A stretch of DNA of 64,000 bases from Candidatus Wallbacteria bacterium. Lineage in GTDB: Bacteria > Muiribacteriota > JAQTZZ01. The notes beneath the pieces were generated by a model that was not told where the DNA came from, did not search any database, and saw nothing but the letters and a program-made list of their open reading frames with translations. The stretch spans positions 1 through 64,000 of the forward strand of contig JAQTZZ010000009.1 in NCBI GenBank assembly GCA_028687545.1, written 5' to 3'. The translations under genes were made by a program, and so were the position numbers. How positions within the stretch are numbered: position 1 is the first letter of the stretch; every line of letters starts with the position of its first letter. Positions 25,326-35,527 of the stretch are shown piece after piece.

Positions 25326-27585
25326 TGTCCATATCCTCCCTCATTCTGTCTACAGGTATGCCCTTCGCTTTCAGCTCTGATTCGAATTTTTTAACATTGC
25401 AGCCCATGGTTGTAAGCTCCCTGTCGAATTCGATCACAGCCTGCTCAAGCAGCAGCAGCTTGGCGATCCCCTTTTTGCTGTTGTACAGGTATGCATGATC
25501 GGTTTCATTGTACTGTGTAATGACTTTATTGATGATCATGGTCAGTTCGTATCGCGAAGGCTTGAGAAAATCGTCCCTGGCTTTGATCTCATAATCAGGA
25601 ACAAAGATCTTCTGCAGGCGTTCCACCAGATATCTTGCCCATTCATCCCTGGTGAAATTCTGCCTCACAGTATCATTGGTGTAGAAATCTGTATCCTCAA
25701 GATCTCTGGGGGGTTTTGGCTCATCCTTGGGTACTATCACTTGCGGACTATCGCGTTTCAGGCTGATTTCGATATCCGAATCCAGAGAATCCCCTGTGAT
25801 GAACTTGAGCCTTGTTTCCTGAAGCGGGTTTCCGGATTTATCATGGATTCCGGATTTCAGGATCACCTTGACTTCTTTCTGGGGAAGGAAAGTGGACTTA
25901 GGAGTCAGGGTCAGTTTTTTGAACTCATAATCATAGATGATGGAGAATTCAAAAACGTCCTTATCCTGGGAAATACCGATGTTTTCAGGAGTCAGTGATT
26001 TCTCGTCGAGTTCCTTGTTGAAGATGAAACAGATCCTGCTGTCCAGTGCCACTCCCTTGAAATTGTCCTGTGGAAAAACATCCAGTATTCTTACTGGTTC
26101 AGTATCCCTGGGCTGCTCCTTCTCAATGATTTCTTCGGCAGGCGCAATCAGAGGGACGCCAGTAATATCTGAAATCACTGAATCCAGTTTTTTATCGTCT
26201 TCCATCATCGGATTCCTGACCAGGTCCTGGGCTGTTTCTTCATTGATTTTTACCGTCACAAAGCCGCTGTTGAATCCATTGGCCAGATGATTCCCGGCCA
26301 GGTCGGCGATATCAGCTTTTACGGTAAGCCTGTAATGCGTGTTGGAATGCAGCCGGTCGAGCGGTTTGAAAGAAACCACTTTCATTGACTCATCCATGCT
26401 GATTTCACCGGTGACGATCTGTTCGCCGTCTGTCAGTCCAATCCCCTGTCTGATTGTGGAAACAGCCACCGGCTCAGTAAATGTGAGCGTAATCACTGCT
26501 CCCAGCGGAACATCGGAAGCTTCGTCCTTGGGAAGGTATTCCACAACTTCGGGGGGGACCGTGTCCGGGAGCTGCCCTGTGGAAAAATGAATCTTCAGGG
26601 GTTTCATGACATTACCGGACAGGTCTTTGAAATTTTTGAGATTCAGAAAATAATCCGTGCCCTCTTTCAACGGATGTTCCGGAATGCCTCTGATTTCCGC
26701 TATCACAGGATTGTAGGACAATTTGCAGCCGATCACTTCATCGCTGTTCTCGATGATGATATTTTCAGCCATCAATGAATCTTCACTGACTATTTCAGAT
26801 ACCTTCAGGAGCACTTCCATAGTGGTCGGAAGATTGGTTTCTTCATTTCTGGGAAGCGTAGCAAGCATTTCCGGAGGCTTCTTGTCGGGTTCTATTTCCG
26901 TAGTGAATTCCAGGCTGCAGTCCTGGGTCAAATGATTACCCGATAAATCTGTGACAGATTTACGAATTTCCAGGTGGTAGGTAGTTTCATATTCCAGCCT
27001 TCCTAAAACTTTGATCGACAGAAGACACTGCTTGGGAAAATAGTCGTATTTCAATTTCACGGGTTTCTTACCGCCAAGCAGCTTCACAGATGAAGCCAGT
27101 GATTCCGGCCGCAGGGGTTTGGAAAAAGTGACTTTCAGCTCTGTATTGGCGCTTACACTCTTGGCCCCCTGTTCAGGACTGCAACTCATGATCTGGGGGA
27201 TGACCAGGTCTTTCTTCTTTCCTGTATCAAAAGGCAGGATAAAATCCAGGGTAAGCCTCTCCCCATCCGCTGAGGTAACGCCGGAAAACACTTTGAATAT
27301 GTATTCCTCTCCCTTTTCCAGCCCTCCGTTGGGGCGGAACATCAGCCGTTTCAATTCCGGAATGTAGCTGGCTTTCCCAGGCAGTTCATAAGCAGAGTTG
27401 GAGAGAGAGACCGTGAATTCATTCACGCTGATCGGATCAAGATCCTGATTGAACTCCACATAGATCTGGCTGTCCATCGGGATGTCAGACTGGCCTTTCT
27501 TGGGAACTGAGTTTACGATCTGAAGTTCAGCTGAAGCCGCAAAACCCAGTAAAAGCAGTAAAATAAGAGCTATCCTATTCCACAT
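25300..27585 (-). CDS. Secreted protein with five SbsA-type Ig-like domains and a helical C-terminal domain
   Basis: The start at 27585 (MWNRIALILLLLLGFAASA, signal peptide) is chosen because AAGGTGG lies 6 bases upstream; an earlier ATG at 27612 would put nine polar residues in front. The protein is 761 residues. Five bacterial Ig-like domains (Big_5/SbsA type) are marked by repeated openings such as PEVVEYLPKDEASDVPL and endings such as DLSGN. The C-terminal 130 residues differ. They are helical and contain PSRYELTMIINKVI, which resembles the TRYE-type helix of S-layer-homology domains, so wall attachment is conceivable. It overlaps the upstream gene by 11 bases. Confidence 0.82.
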   Translation of the reverse strand: MWNRIALILLLLLGFAASAELQIVNSVPKKGQSDIPMDSQIYVEFNQDLDPISVNEFTVSLSNSAYELPGKASYIPELKRLMFRPNGGLEKGEEYIFKVFSGVTSADGERLTLDFILPFDTGKKKDLVIPQIMSCSPEQGAKSVSANTELKVTFSKPLRPESLASSVKLLGGKKPVKLKYDYFPKQCLLSIKVLGRLEYETTYHLEIRKSVTDLSGNHLTQDCSLEFTTEIEPDKKPPEMLATLPRNEETNLPTTMEVLLKVSEIVSEDSLMAENIIIENSDEVIGCKLSYNPVIAEIRGIPEHPLKEGTDYFLNLKNFKDLSGNVMKPLKIHFSTGQLPDTVPPEVVEYLPKDEASDVPLGAVITLTFTEPVAVSTIRQGIGLTDGEQIVTGEISMDESMKVVSFKPLDRLHSNTHYRLTVKADIADLAGNHLANGFNSGFVTVKINEETAQDLVRNPMMEDDKKLDSVISDITGVPLIAPAEEIIEKEQPRDTEPVRILDVFPQDNFKGVALDSRICFIFNKELDEKSLTPENIGISQDKDVFEFSIIYDYEFKKLTLTPKSTFLPQKEVKVILKSGIHDKSGNPLQETRLKFITGDSLDSDIEISLKRDSPQVIVPKDEPKPPRDLEDTDFYTNDTVRQNFTRDEWARYLVERLQKIFVPDYEIKARDDFLKPSRYELTMIINKVITQYNETDHAYLYNSKKGIAKLLLLEQAVIEFDRELTTMGCNVKKFESELKAKGIPVDRMREDMDNGIIKGKT

Positions 27586-30112
27586 CAAATTCCACCTTGT
27601 ATTCGTGTTCAAGCTTTCTGCCCAGTTTGTCCTGGATTCCAGGATTAATCACAAGTGTAAAATGCTTTCCTGACTCCAGTTTATTATTCGGATAAAAATA
27701 GGCTTTCCTTACAGACGGCTGATACTCGATCCGGCCTGACACTGATTTTCCCTGGTCATTCAATAGTTTCACTGTGAAAACATTCAGCGAAACCGGATTG
27801 ATGTCATTGGAAAAATCAATGTAGATGGACTCATCAGGTTTCACCTTTCCGCCTGTGAGGGGATAAATGTTGAAAATCGTCAGCTTGCTGTCCCGCTCAG
27901 CAATTTCAAAATTACAGTCATTCTGAATCACAGCCTGATTTCCTGCTTCATCGCAGACTGGAAAATTGCATTTCAGTAAATACTTCCCGCAGGGGAGATC
28001 GGATTGCAGCTTGTAGATCAAACGATTGGACTGATTAGAGTACTCCAGTCTGCCGGGAATATAATCTCCGGCTTCGTTTTTCAGGTTGAAATTGAAAGGC
28101 GTGATTTGTTCAGTGCGTACCCGCTCTGAAAATGTAAACGAGATCACCGGCTTCGCCTGGCGGATCACTGAGCCATCGGCTGGACTTATAGCGAGGAGGG
28201 CCGGCGCAGTCTTGTCCGGAGGGTCTCCGACCAGGAATCTCGTCTTGACCGGTTCGGCCAGCTCATTTCCCGCCTTATCCCGCACAGCTGTGGTAAGGGC
28301 GAAAACATACCATTCCCCGGAGGTCAACTCTCGGACAGGCTTGAAGTAAATTTCATTCTTTTCGCTGCTGTATGAAATATTCCCCGGCAGATTGAATTTT
28401 CCGTCATTTAGAATCACGGTAAATGAATTCAATGTTTTCTGATCCAGCGGCTCATTGAATGAAGCGCTGAGAACCGGCTTGCTCCCAACCCTGATCTGTC
28501 CGTTTGGGGGGTAAATGTTCAGAATGGACGGAGGGGTTACATCAGGCGGAACCTGCGTCATGAAGGCGTAGCGATAGATACTGGCGAGTTGATTGCCTAC
28601 CCTGTCCCGAACTCCGCTCATGATCACCACCCAGTATTCCTGGCTGTATTCAAGTGGTTCGTCAGGAGTAAACTTTACATCCCAATCGGTTTCGTCATAC
28701 AGGATCTTGGCTGAAACCGGTTCTTCCTTCAAAAGCAGCAGAAAGTTGAAGCCATTGACTGTTTCGGGGTTGAGCGGCTTGTTGAAGCGGAAATGAAGGG
28801 AGCTGTCGACAGGAACGCCTACCGCCCTGGGTGTGGGGTATGATCCCAGCAGTCTCGGCACAGAATAAGCATCGGCTGGCACTACTTTGTTCCTGGACTT
28901 CTCGGCCTTTTCTTCTTCGATTCTGTCAATTGCCTGAAATTCCTGATTGGCATTTACTTCATGAGTTTCTCTGATCACAGGTGCACTCACGAGCTTCAAA
29001 GCAGGAGCTGTCGTAAATGAGAAAGAAAAATCCTGATTCAGGTTGTTCTGACTCTCGCTTTTCAGATTCCGTTTGACCTTGATCAGAATTTCGGAATTCA
29101 GAGGCAGTGTGTTCTCAGCCTGGATGATCAGGCACTTTTTATCTTCTGTCAGAAAATTCTTGGCCCAGATTGGCTTTTCCCCGCTCTTTATCTGCACTGA
29201 GAGCCTGTTGACGGTTTCCGGATTCAACGCTTCGTTGAAAAATATGCTGATCTTGCTGGCTGGATCTATCTCTTTGTCGCCATCGATTGGATATGTTCTG
29301 GTAACTGTAAGCGGACTCTCCACTCCCCGTTCAACAGTCCTGAAGACTGTGACCAGCCCTTTTTCCAGCCCTTCTTTATCCGAACTGGTGATCAGGTTGG
29401 AAATATTGATCATGTAGCTGGTGCTGGGAATAAGCGGCTTCTGGGGAAAAACACTTACCACTCTGTTGCGGTCTGACAGTTCCAGCCGGCTGTCAACCAC
29501 TTCTCCGCTTCCTCTGAGAATCACGGTATACTTATTGACGCTTTCGGAGGCCACAGGCTTATTGAAGCGGATGCTGGCCACCTGGGTGACGCTGATCTCG
29601 TCGCTGCCGTCCCCTGGAGTCACTTCCAGGACTGAAAATGCTTCATAAGTGGATCCTGCAACTGTCTCCGCCGTTTCAACCTGGATTTCTGCGGTAACTT
29701 TTGCTGCGAGGTCTGAGATCATTTTCCCGTAATCCAGGTCCCGTCCGATTGCAAAATACCAGGAATAATCATTTCCCAGCTTTTTACCCATGCAGTCCCG
29801 GATCTCCCCGGAAATTGTTACCCTGTAATTCTGCCCTGGAGACAGTTTGAAATCCGGAATAAACCTGATCTTACGCTCAGCCTTGACATATTCGACCTTG
29901 CCGCGCAGGTCAGCTGACCCGTCGTTCACAGTTACAGTAAACAGGTTCACATCTCCACCCCGAAGATCACGGTCGAGCACAGCATAAATTTCCGCTGCCT
30001 CAATAATGATCGCGCGACTGTCGGGAAACACCTTCAGAATACCGCTCGCATTCTCTGCACAGGCGGCTGCAGAGACCATCAGCATCAAGAAAAACAATTT
30101 CATTTGTTTCAT
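27575..30112 (-). CDS. Secreted protein with seven SbsA-type Ig-like domains
   Basis: The 845-residue protein begins with a signal peptide (MKQMKLFFLMLMVSAAACA, possibly a lipoprotein-like Cys near residue 18). It then has seven Ig-like domains of roughly 100 residues, each with a YP-x-x-G opening, an F-x-x-P/E-LD-x-x-x-V-N core and a D-x-x-GN close. A lysine/glutamate-rich linker near residues 385-415 interrupts the series between the third and fourth domains. It is the middle gene of three homologous genes, with the start one base after the previous stop. It is probably an adhesin, stalk or surface-layer component. Confidence 0.85.
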   Translation of the reverse strand: MKQMKLFFLMLMVSAAACAENASGILKVFPDSRAIIIEAAEIYAVLDRDLRGGDVNLFTVTVNDGSADLRGKVEYVKAERKIRFIPDFKLSPGQNYRVTISGEIRDCMGKKLGNDYSWYFAIGRDLDYGKMISDLAAKVTAEIQVETAETVAGSTYEAFSVLEVTPGDGSDEISVTQVASIRFNKPVASESVNKYTVILRGSGEVVDSRLELSDRNRVVSVFPQKPLIPSTSYMINISNLITSSDKEGLEKGLVTVFRTVERGVESPLTVTRTYPIDGDKEIDPASKISIFFNEALNPETVNRLSVQIKSGEKPIWAKNFLTEDKKCLIIQAENTLPLNSEILIKVKRNLKSESQNNLNQDFSFSFTTAPALKLVSAPVIRETHEVNANQEFQAIDRIEEEKAEKSRNKVVPADAYSVPRLLGSYPTPRAVGVPVDSSLHFRFNKPLNPETVNGFNFLLLLKEEPVSAKILYDETDWDVKFTPDEPLEYSQEYWVVIMSGVRDRVGNQLASIYRYAFMTQVPPDVTPPSILNIYPPNGQIRVGSKPVLSASFNEPLDQKTLNSFTVILNDGKFNLPGNISYSSEKNEIYFKPVRELTSGEWYVFALTTAVRDKAGNELAEPVKTRFLVGDPPDKTAPALLAISPADGSVIRQAKPVISFTFSERVRTEQITPFNFNLKNEAGDYIPGRLEYSNQSNRLIYKLQSDLPCGKYLLKCNFPVCDEAGNQAVIQNDCNFEIAERDSKLTIFNIYPLTGGKVKPDESIYIDFSNDINPVSLNVFTVKLLNDQGKSVSGRIEYQPSVRKAYFYPNNKLESGKHFTLVINPGIQDKLGRKLEHEYKVEFDVE

Positions 30113-30113
30113 C

Positions 30114-33100
30114 CTATTTATAATCCGCCACTGTGAAATTCCAGGTCACGGTATCATCCAGAGGCACTCCGTTGACACCCCGGATGCCCTTGGTAAGGAC
30201 TGCCTGATACTGCCGGCCCTTCGCAAGCCCCGAGTCAGGGTAAAACTCGGCTCTGTTCAGGGCTTTATTGTATATTATTTTTCCGGTGATGTTGCGCGAA
30301 TTGTCCCGTACGATGAATGTGTATTTATTCAGTGTGGTCGGATCAATTCCAGTGGAAAAAGCCGCACAGATCACAGCTTTCTCAGAGATGTTCTGAGCAT
30401 CGTTTTCAGGGCTCAGAATCACAGTCTTGGGTGCAGCGATATCAGTCGGATGTCCAACATAGAATAAGAAGGTCTTGGGGTTGGCAAGGCCATTCCCTGC
30501 GAGATCAGTGATCCCATCCGTGACTGTGACTGAATATTTCTCGCCGGTTTTGAGTTCGTTTTTCAGATTCGCCACCACGGCCCTCTCCATTGAAGAATAA
30601 CTGAGCTGGACAGGAATCAGCTGATCCCTGTTTTTCACAATCACCGTATATCCGTTGATCGAGTCCTCTTTCAACTGTTCGGAGAAGAAAAGTTTGATTT
30701 CAGGATGTACCTTGTTGTCAATGGAATTAGGGAGAGGAGTGTAATTGACGAGCGTGGGAGGCTCGGTGTCGGGAGGCATGATAGTTGTGAATTCTACAAT
30801 GTATGTTCTGACAAGAGGATTTCCAGCCAGATCCCGGATGGCATCCGTCAGCAGGAAATGGTAAGTCCGGTTGTACTCCAGTTTGTTCACAGGCGCATAC
30901 TCCAGTAGATGTCTTTTCTGGTTGTATTTCGTGTTCCCCGGGATATAATCGCTCCCATCGGTCAGGGTGACCGAATTCGAAGTCACACTGCATGTATCAA
31001 TGTCTTCAGAGAAGAAGATCGAGATTACCGGCGTGATCGAAACCTGCAGGTCTCCAGGATCAGGACTGGATTTCACTACTTCCGGTTTAACGGTATCAGG
31101 TTTCGGAGCAGTTCTGAACTTTAACACCTGGTTTTTAGCGATCGAATTTCCAGCCTGATCGCGGATACCGGTTGTAGCATAAACGTAATAGTCACATGCA
31201 AAATCAAGAGTCTTGACAGGCGTCAGCGTCACTTTGGCAAATTCGGATTCATAAGCAAGGCTTGTTTCCAGCTCCGCTTCCCCTTTTTTCAGAATCAGGT
31301 TGGTCTTATTGACACTCTTGTCTTCCAGTCTTTCGCTGAAAACAATGGCAATCTTGCAGTCAACAGAAGCTTCAGTCGTTCCATCAGCCGGGTCGCAGTA
31401 CTTCACCACTGGAGGAATTCTGTCAGGAGCGTGGACTGTCCTGAAATTAATGATCCTGGTGGATGCCAGACAATTACCAGCCAGATCTTCAATGGTGCGG
31501 GACAGGGCAAGTCGGTACTGCCGGTAATACTCGAGTTTTTCCTTACTGCTGCAGGTTAAAAAATTCCCCAGCTTGTTGTATTTGAGATTCAGAGGAAACT
31601 TCTGCCCGGTCTCATCGTCGATCAGAGTTACTGTAAAGTCATTCAAAGTCTTCTCATTAACGGCTTCAGAAAACTCAACCTTGAAACCGGCCGACAGATC
31701 TACATCCTGTGCTTTGTCCTCAGGGGTGCAGCGGACGATTTCCGGTCTGACTGCATCCGGAGCTTTTTCCGAGGTGAATCTAAGTTTGTATTGTGTGCCA
31801 AGTTTATTCCCGATCCTGTCGGAGATATCCGGACTCAGATTAAGGGTGTATTTGTGCTCAGGGGGGAGGGGTTTGTCAGGCACGAATTCCAGGGAATTTT
31901 CCTCCCGCAAATAGCGGACCGCTCCGTTTACCTTGGCTGCACTGTTCTGGTCTTCAAGGACAACGGTATATTCATTCACTGTGTGATCATCAAGAGCTTC
32001 GGAGAATACCACTTTGCATGCTGCATCGCATTTCACGCCTTCTTCCTGGTCGCCTGGAGCGGTCTTGAGAATTTCAGGCGGATCAAGATCAGGTTGAGCC
32101 TCTATTTTAAAAGGAATCAGCTTTTCAGCTGACATCCGGTTACCTGCAAGATCACTGACTGTGGAACCGATAGTGACCTGATAGTTCTGGTTGTAATCAA
32201 GGTTCTCGGCGGGCGTAAGAAGCAGCTTGCTGATCAGCGGATTATAATCCAACTTGACCGGGATTTGATGATTCCCGGCATTGATTCTGACGCTTTCCTT
32301 GGTCAGTGTTTCGGCTTTCACTGGTTCGGAAAAAACGACGGTGATCAGAGAATTCACCTTCACATTCACAGCACCGGCCAGTGGCGAACTGTACAGGACT
32401 CTGGGTGGTGTGTCGTCCGGTGCGCCTTCGGTCTGGAAATTCAATGTGACTGGTTTCGGCAGATGATTCTGGCAGCAGTCGGAAACTGCTTCTACCGCAG
32501 TCAGCGAATAATGTGTTCCATAATTCAGGAGCGTGCGCGGTTTGAATGAAACCTCATTTTTTTGCCTGTCATAATCCACGTCGCCCAGAATCGTTTCCCC
32601 ATCCCGATAGAGCAGGATGCTGTAAATGTTCACTGATTCATTTAGCAGGGGTTCGTCGAAACGCATTGTCATCACAGAGGAAACCTGCACATCTTTTGCC
32701 CCTTCCTTGGGAACGCATTCCACCAGTCTGGGCGGGTTTTTGTCTGGTCTGTCCATGGTCCGTACTTTGAAGACAATGTTTTCCAGCGGATGATTTCCGG
32801 TCTCATCGCTGATGTCGTCGCGGAACACGATCAGTTCATAGTCTTTTTCAAACAAAAGGTCGTTCAAAGGCTTGTAGTAAAGCACCAGCGGAACCTTCAA
32901 GGATACTTCTCCAGTGATTTTTCTTCCTCCTGCATCGCGCAAAACGATCGTCGAATTCGTGATCAGTCCTGTCTTCAGTGGTTCTGAGAACTCAAGCTGA
33001 AAAAAGACGTCCACCGGACTCTTTTCGCCGAAATTTTTCTTTGAAACAAAGGGCGGAGCAGTATCCGGAGGTGAGGCGGTGCGGAAGGAAAAACTGTGAT

Positions 33101-34448
33101 CGATCATGCGGTTGCCTTCCAGATCCGATACATTTCGGCTGACCTTGATCAGAATTTCGGAAGTGTAGGGAAGGGCTTCCGCTGGAATGATCTGGACCAG
33201 TTTATCCTTCAAAATAAAATTTAACTTGGTTTTGATGATGTTCGAAGATTTCTTTTCAATCATGGTAAAATTAAGGCCGCAGACTGAATCTGCTTTCAGG
33301 GTTTCGCTGAACCAGATTTTCACCTGGCAATCCACAGGAATATTAGCGCTTCCCTCCTGAGGGTCTGTTCTAACTATGTCCGGTGGTGTAGTGTCGCGCT
33401 CAGGAATTACTTCAAATGATATTGAGTAATCGCTGATGGCGTTTCCGGACAGGTCACGGATCTTCTTTAAGCACAAAAGATACTTTCCTGGTTCAAGTGC
33501 CTTTTCCGGTTTAAGTTCAAGAGAACGCAGTCTGTTGTCATAGACAGCCTGCACAGGGACAATGTCTTTCCCGCTCTTGAGCTCTATGTTTTTTGGGCTA
33601 AGCGCATCCGGATCCAGTTCTTCAGAAAACCTGAGGGCGATCCGTGCATACTGGGAAACGCCTTCGGCTTTGTCTGCAGGAGACACATAAGTCACAACCG
33701 GGGGAACAGTGTCGATGATTCGAAATTTGAACTTGTTGGGATTGGAAAGCAGATTATCCTGTAAATCCCTGATTCCTTCACGGATTTCCAGCTGATATTC
33801 TCTCCCTTCTTCCAGTTTCTCCGGCTTGAAATAGAGTTTCTTCACATTTGGCAGATACCGGAATGCACCAGAAACGGGTTTCAGGTCTTCTGTGGCAAAA
33901 AGCAGCACAGTGAATTTATTCAGGCTTGAGGGCAGCATTTCTTTATTGAAAGTAAATACGATTTCTCCGTTCAGGGGAAAATCACGTCCATTTGGAAGCG
34001 GTGAGGTCATGATGATTTTGGGCTTGATCCCCTTATCCAGTTCACGGCTGTTTTCCTGCTTTACTTCAGACAGGGTCTTGAAACAGATCCGGTAATTTTC
34101 TTTGAGTGGATAACCCAGCTGATTTTTCAGAAGATATCCGGCGACGACCAGCGTGTATGAAGTGTTCCAGTCCAGCACTTCATCAGGCTTGATCAGAGCG
34201 CATTTGCGCTCATCATCGTATATCACTGATGTTTTCAAATCAGTTCCATATTGATCGCTGAGAGTGAAAGCGGCAGACACCATTGTCACATCGTTCATGT
34301 GCTGATTAAAATAAATTTTCAGAAGCCCGTCGATCGCGACATCTTTAGCCCCATCTTCGGGCATGGTGTTGAAAATCTCAGGATACACCGCAGCAGCAGA
34401 TGCGGCGCTCTGCATGACAAGCAATAAAATCAGCAAAAATAGACGCAT
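30114..34448 (-). CDS. Secreted protein with thirteen SbsA-type Ig-like domains
   Basis: The 1444-residue protein begins with a signal peptide (MRLFLLILLLVMQSAASAAA). Thirteen Ig-like domains can be counted from the linker motif D-x-x-PP followed by P-x-x-G/D-A-x-x-V; eleven linkers carry that motif and two N-terminal domains carry variants. Each ends with I-x-DLAGN or similar, the Big_5 hallmark. No anchoring or catalytic domain is seen at the C-terminus, which ends in the last Ig fold. The start has AGAAAGG upstream. It is the first gene of the Ig-repeat operon and ends next to the second. It is probably a long extracellular filament or adhesin. Confidence 0.87.
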   Translation of the reverse strand: MRLFLLILLLVMQSAASAAAVYPEIFNTMPEDGAKDVAIDGLLKIYFNQHMNDVTMVSAAFTLSDQYGTDLKTSVIYDDERKCALIKPDEVLDWNTSYTLVVAGYLLKNQLGYPLKENYRICFKTLSEVKQENSRELDKGIKPKIIMTSPLPNGRDFPLNGEIVFTFNKEMLPSSLNKFTVLLFATEDLKPVSGAFRYLPNVKKLYFKPEKLEEGREYQLEIREGIRDLQDNLLSNPNKFKFRIIDTVPPVVTYVSPADKAEGVSQYARIALRFSEELDPDALSPKNIELKSGKDIVPVQAVYDNRLRSLELKPEKALEPGKYLLCLKKIRDLSGNAISDYSISFEVIPERDTTPPDIVRTDPQEGSANIPVDCQVKIWFSETLKADSVCGLNFTMIEKKSSNIIKTKLNFILKDKLVQIIPAEALPYTSEILIKVSRNVSDLEGNRMIDHSFSFRTASPPDTAPPFVSKKNFGEKSPVDVFFQLEFSEPLKTGLITNSTIVLRDAGGRKITGEVSLKVPLVLYYKPLNDLLFEKDYELIVFRDDISDETGNHPLENIVFKVRTMDRPDKNPPRLVECVPKEGAKDVQVSSVMTMRFDEPLLNESVNIYSILLYRDGETILGDVDYDRQKNEVSFKPRTLLNYGTHYSLTAVEAVSDCCQNHLPKPVTLNFQTEGAPDDTPPRVLYSSPLAGAVNVKVNSLITVVFSEPVKAETLTKESVRINAGNHQIPVKLDYNPLISKLLLTPAENLDYNQNYQVTIGSTVSDLAGNRMSAEKLIPFKIEAQPDLDPPEILKTAPGDQEEGVKCDAACKVVFSEALDDHTVNEYTVVLEDQNSAAKVNGAVRYLREENSLEFVPDKPLPPEHKYTLNLSPDISDRIGNKLGTQYKLRFTSEKAPDAVRPEIVRCTPEDKAQDVDLSAGFKVEFSEAVNEKTLNDFTVTLIDDETGQKFPLNLKYNKLGNFLTCSSKEKLEYYRQYRLALSRTIEDLAGNCLASTRIINFRTVHAPDRIPPVVKYCDPADGTTEASVDCKIAIVFSERLEDKSVNKTNLILKKGEAELETSLAYESEFAKVTLTPVKTLDFACDYYVYATTGIRDQAGNSIAKNQVLKFRTAPKPDTVKPEVVKSSPDPGDLQVSITPVISIFFSEDIDTCSVTSNSVTLTDGSDYIPGNTKYNQKRHLLEYAPVNKLEYNRTYHFLLTDAIRDLAGNPLVRTYIVEFTTIMPPDTEPPTLVNYTPLPNSIDNKVHPEIKLFFSEQLKEDSINGYTVIVKNRDQLIPVQLSYSSMERAVVANLKNELKTGEKYSVTVTDGITDLAGNGLANPKTFLFYVGHPTDIAAPKTVILSPENDAQNISEKAVICAAFSTGIDPTTLNKYTFIVRDNSRNITGKIIYNKALNRAEFYPDSGLAKGRQYQAVLTKGIRGVNGVPLDDTVTWNFTVADYK

Positions 34449-34480
34449 AAGTTACCTTTCTGTTGTAAGAAACTTCGGAT

Positions 34481-34508
34481 TAAAAAGGGATTTTCTTAGG
34501 AAAAATCC
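34481..34508 (-). terminator. Terminator between the hydroxyacid dehydrogenase and the Ig-repeat operon
   Basis: Reading leftward, GGATTTT and AAAATCC form a 7-base stem with a 7-base loop, followed by CTTTTT. It lies about 30 bases past the dehydrogenase stop and separates it from the Ig-repeat operon. Confidence 0.6.
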
Positions 34509-34539
34509 GACCGGTTGACCAGTTTTTTGAAAGTTTGAT

Positions 34540-35490
34540 TCAGATTACGCGATTTACAGCAGGTTTTCCCGACAACACTCTCACAACTTCCCCGGCTGCC
34601 ATGGCTGCCATTTTATCCCTGGTGGCAAGCGATGCGCTGCCGATGTGTGGCGTAAGTATCGTATTCTGTAATGCACAAAGTCTAGGATTGATCTCTGGTT
34701 CGTTCTGAAATACATCCAGAGCCGCACCAGAGATTTTTTGCCGCTCAAGCAGGCTGATCAGAAATTCTTCGTCCAGTATCTCCCCGCGGGCTATATTGAT
34801 CAGAAATGCTTCGGGTTTCATCTCCGAGAGCAGGCTCCTGTTGATGATACCCCTGGTTTCCTGGTTCAGAGGGAGGGAGAGAAGGATGAAGTCAGCTTTT
34901 GACATGAGCTTCCTGATTTCAATAAATTCTGCGGGAAAATCGAGAGTCTTGGCTGATCTTCCGGCATAGATGATCTTCATCCCGAATCCTAACCCTCTCC
35001 TAGCCATGGCCTGGCCGATCCTTCCCATTCCTATGATTCCGAGAGTTTTTCCATAAACATCGCAGCCGAGCAGAAGTTTGGCCTGCCAGCCTTTGAATCT
35101 ACCTTCCCGCACCATTTTGTCCCCTTCTGCGATTTTTCTGGCTACGGCAATCATAGCACCGAAGGCTAGATCGGCTGTGGTTTCAGTCAGCACTCCCGGG
35201 GTATTAGTGACAATCACCTGATTTTTCCTGGCTGCTTCCAGGTCAATATTGTTATATCCCACTGCGTAGTTGGCGATTATTTTGAGCTTTTTTCCGGCTG
35301 CAATCACACAGGCATCGATTTTATGAGCAAGCAATGGGATCAGGGCATCTGCGTCCTCAACTGCCTGCAGAAGTTCATTTCCAGAAATGTATCCGGTTCC
35401 CCGGTAGACAGCGAATTCGAACCCAGCCTGCTCCAGGATTCGATATGCTGTTTCTGGAAGATCCGCGGCAATGAAAACTTTCTGCTTCAT
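34540..35490 (-). CDS. D-isomer-specific 2-hydroxyacid dehydrogenase (glyoxylate/hydroxypyruvate reductase type)
   Basis: This 316-residue NAD(P)-dependent enzyme reduces a 2-oxo acid such as glyoxylate or hydroxypyruvate. The Rossmann motif is GMGRIGQAMARR. The catalytic triad is visible as Arg in INIARGEI, Glu in VFQNEPEINP and His in TPHIGSA. NTPGVLTETTADLAFG matches the GyaR/GhrB branch rather than SerA, which would have an ACT domain. It is the third gene of a leftward group behind prmA and an unknown gene, with a 37-base gap from prmA. Confidence 0.88.
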   Translation of the reverse strand: MKQKVFIAADLPETAYRILEQAGFEFAVYRGTGYISGNELLQAVEDADALIPLLAHKIDACVIAAGKKLKIIANYAVGYNNIDLEAARKNQVIVTNTPGVLTETTADLAFGAMIAVARKIAEGDKMVREGRFKGWQAKLLLGCDVYGKTLGIIGMGRIGQAMARRGLGFGMKIIYAGRSAKTLDFPAEFIEIRKLMSKADFILLSLPLNQETRGIINRSLLSEMKPEAFLINIARGEILDEEFLISLLERQKISGAALDVFQNEPEINPRLCALQNTILTPHIGSASLATRDKMAAMAAGEVVRVLSGKPAVNRVI

Positions 35491-35527
35491 GTTGACAGGA
35501 TAACACTACCGGATAGCAACGGAAAAT

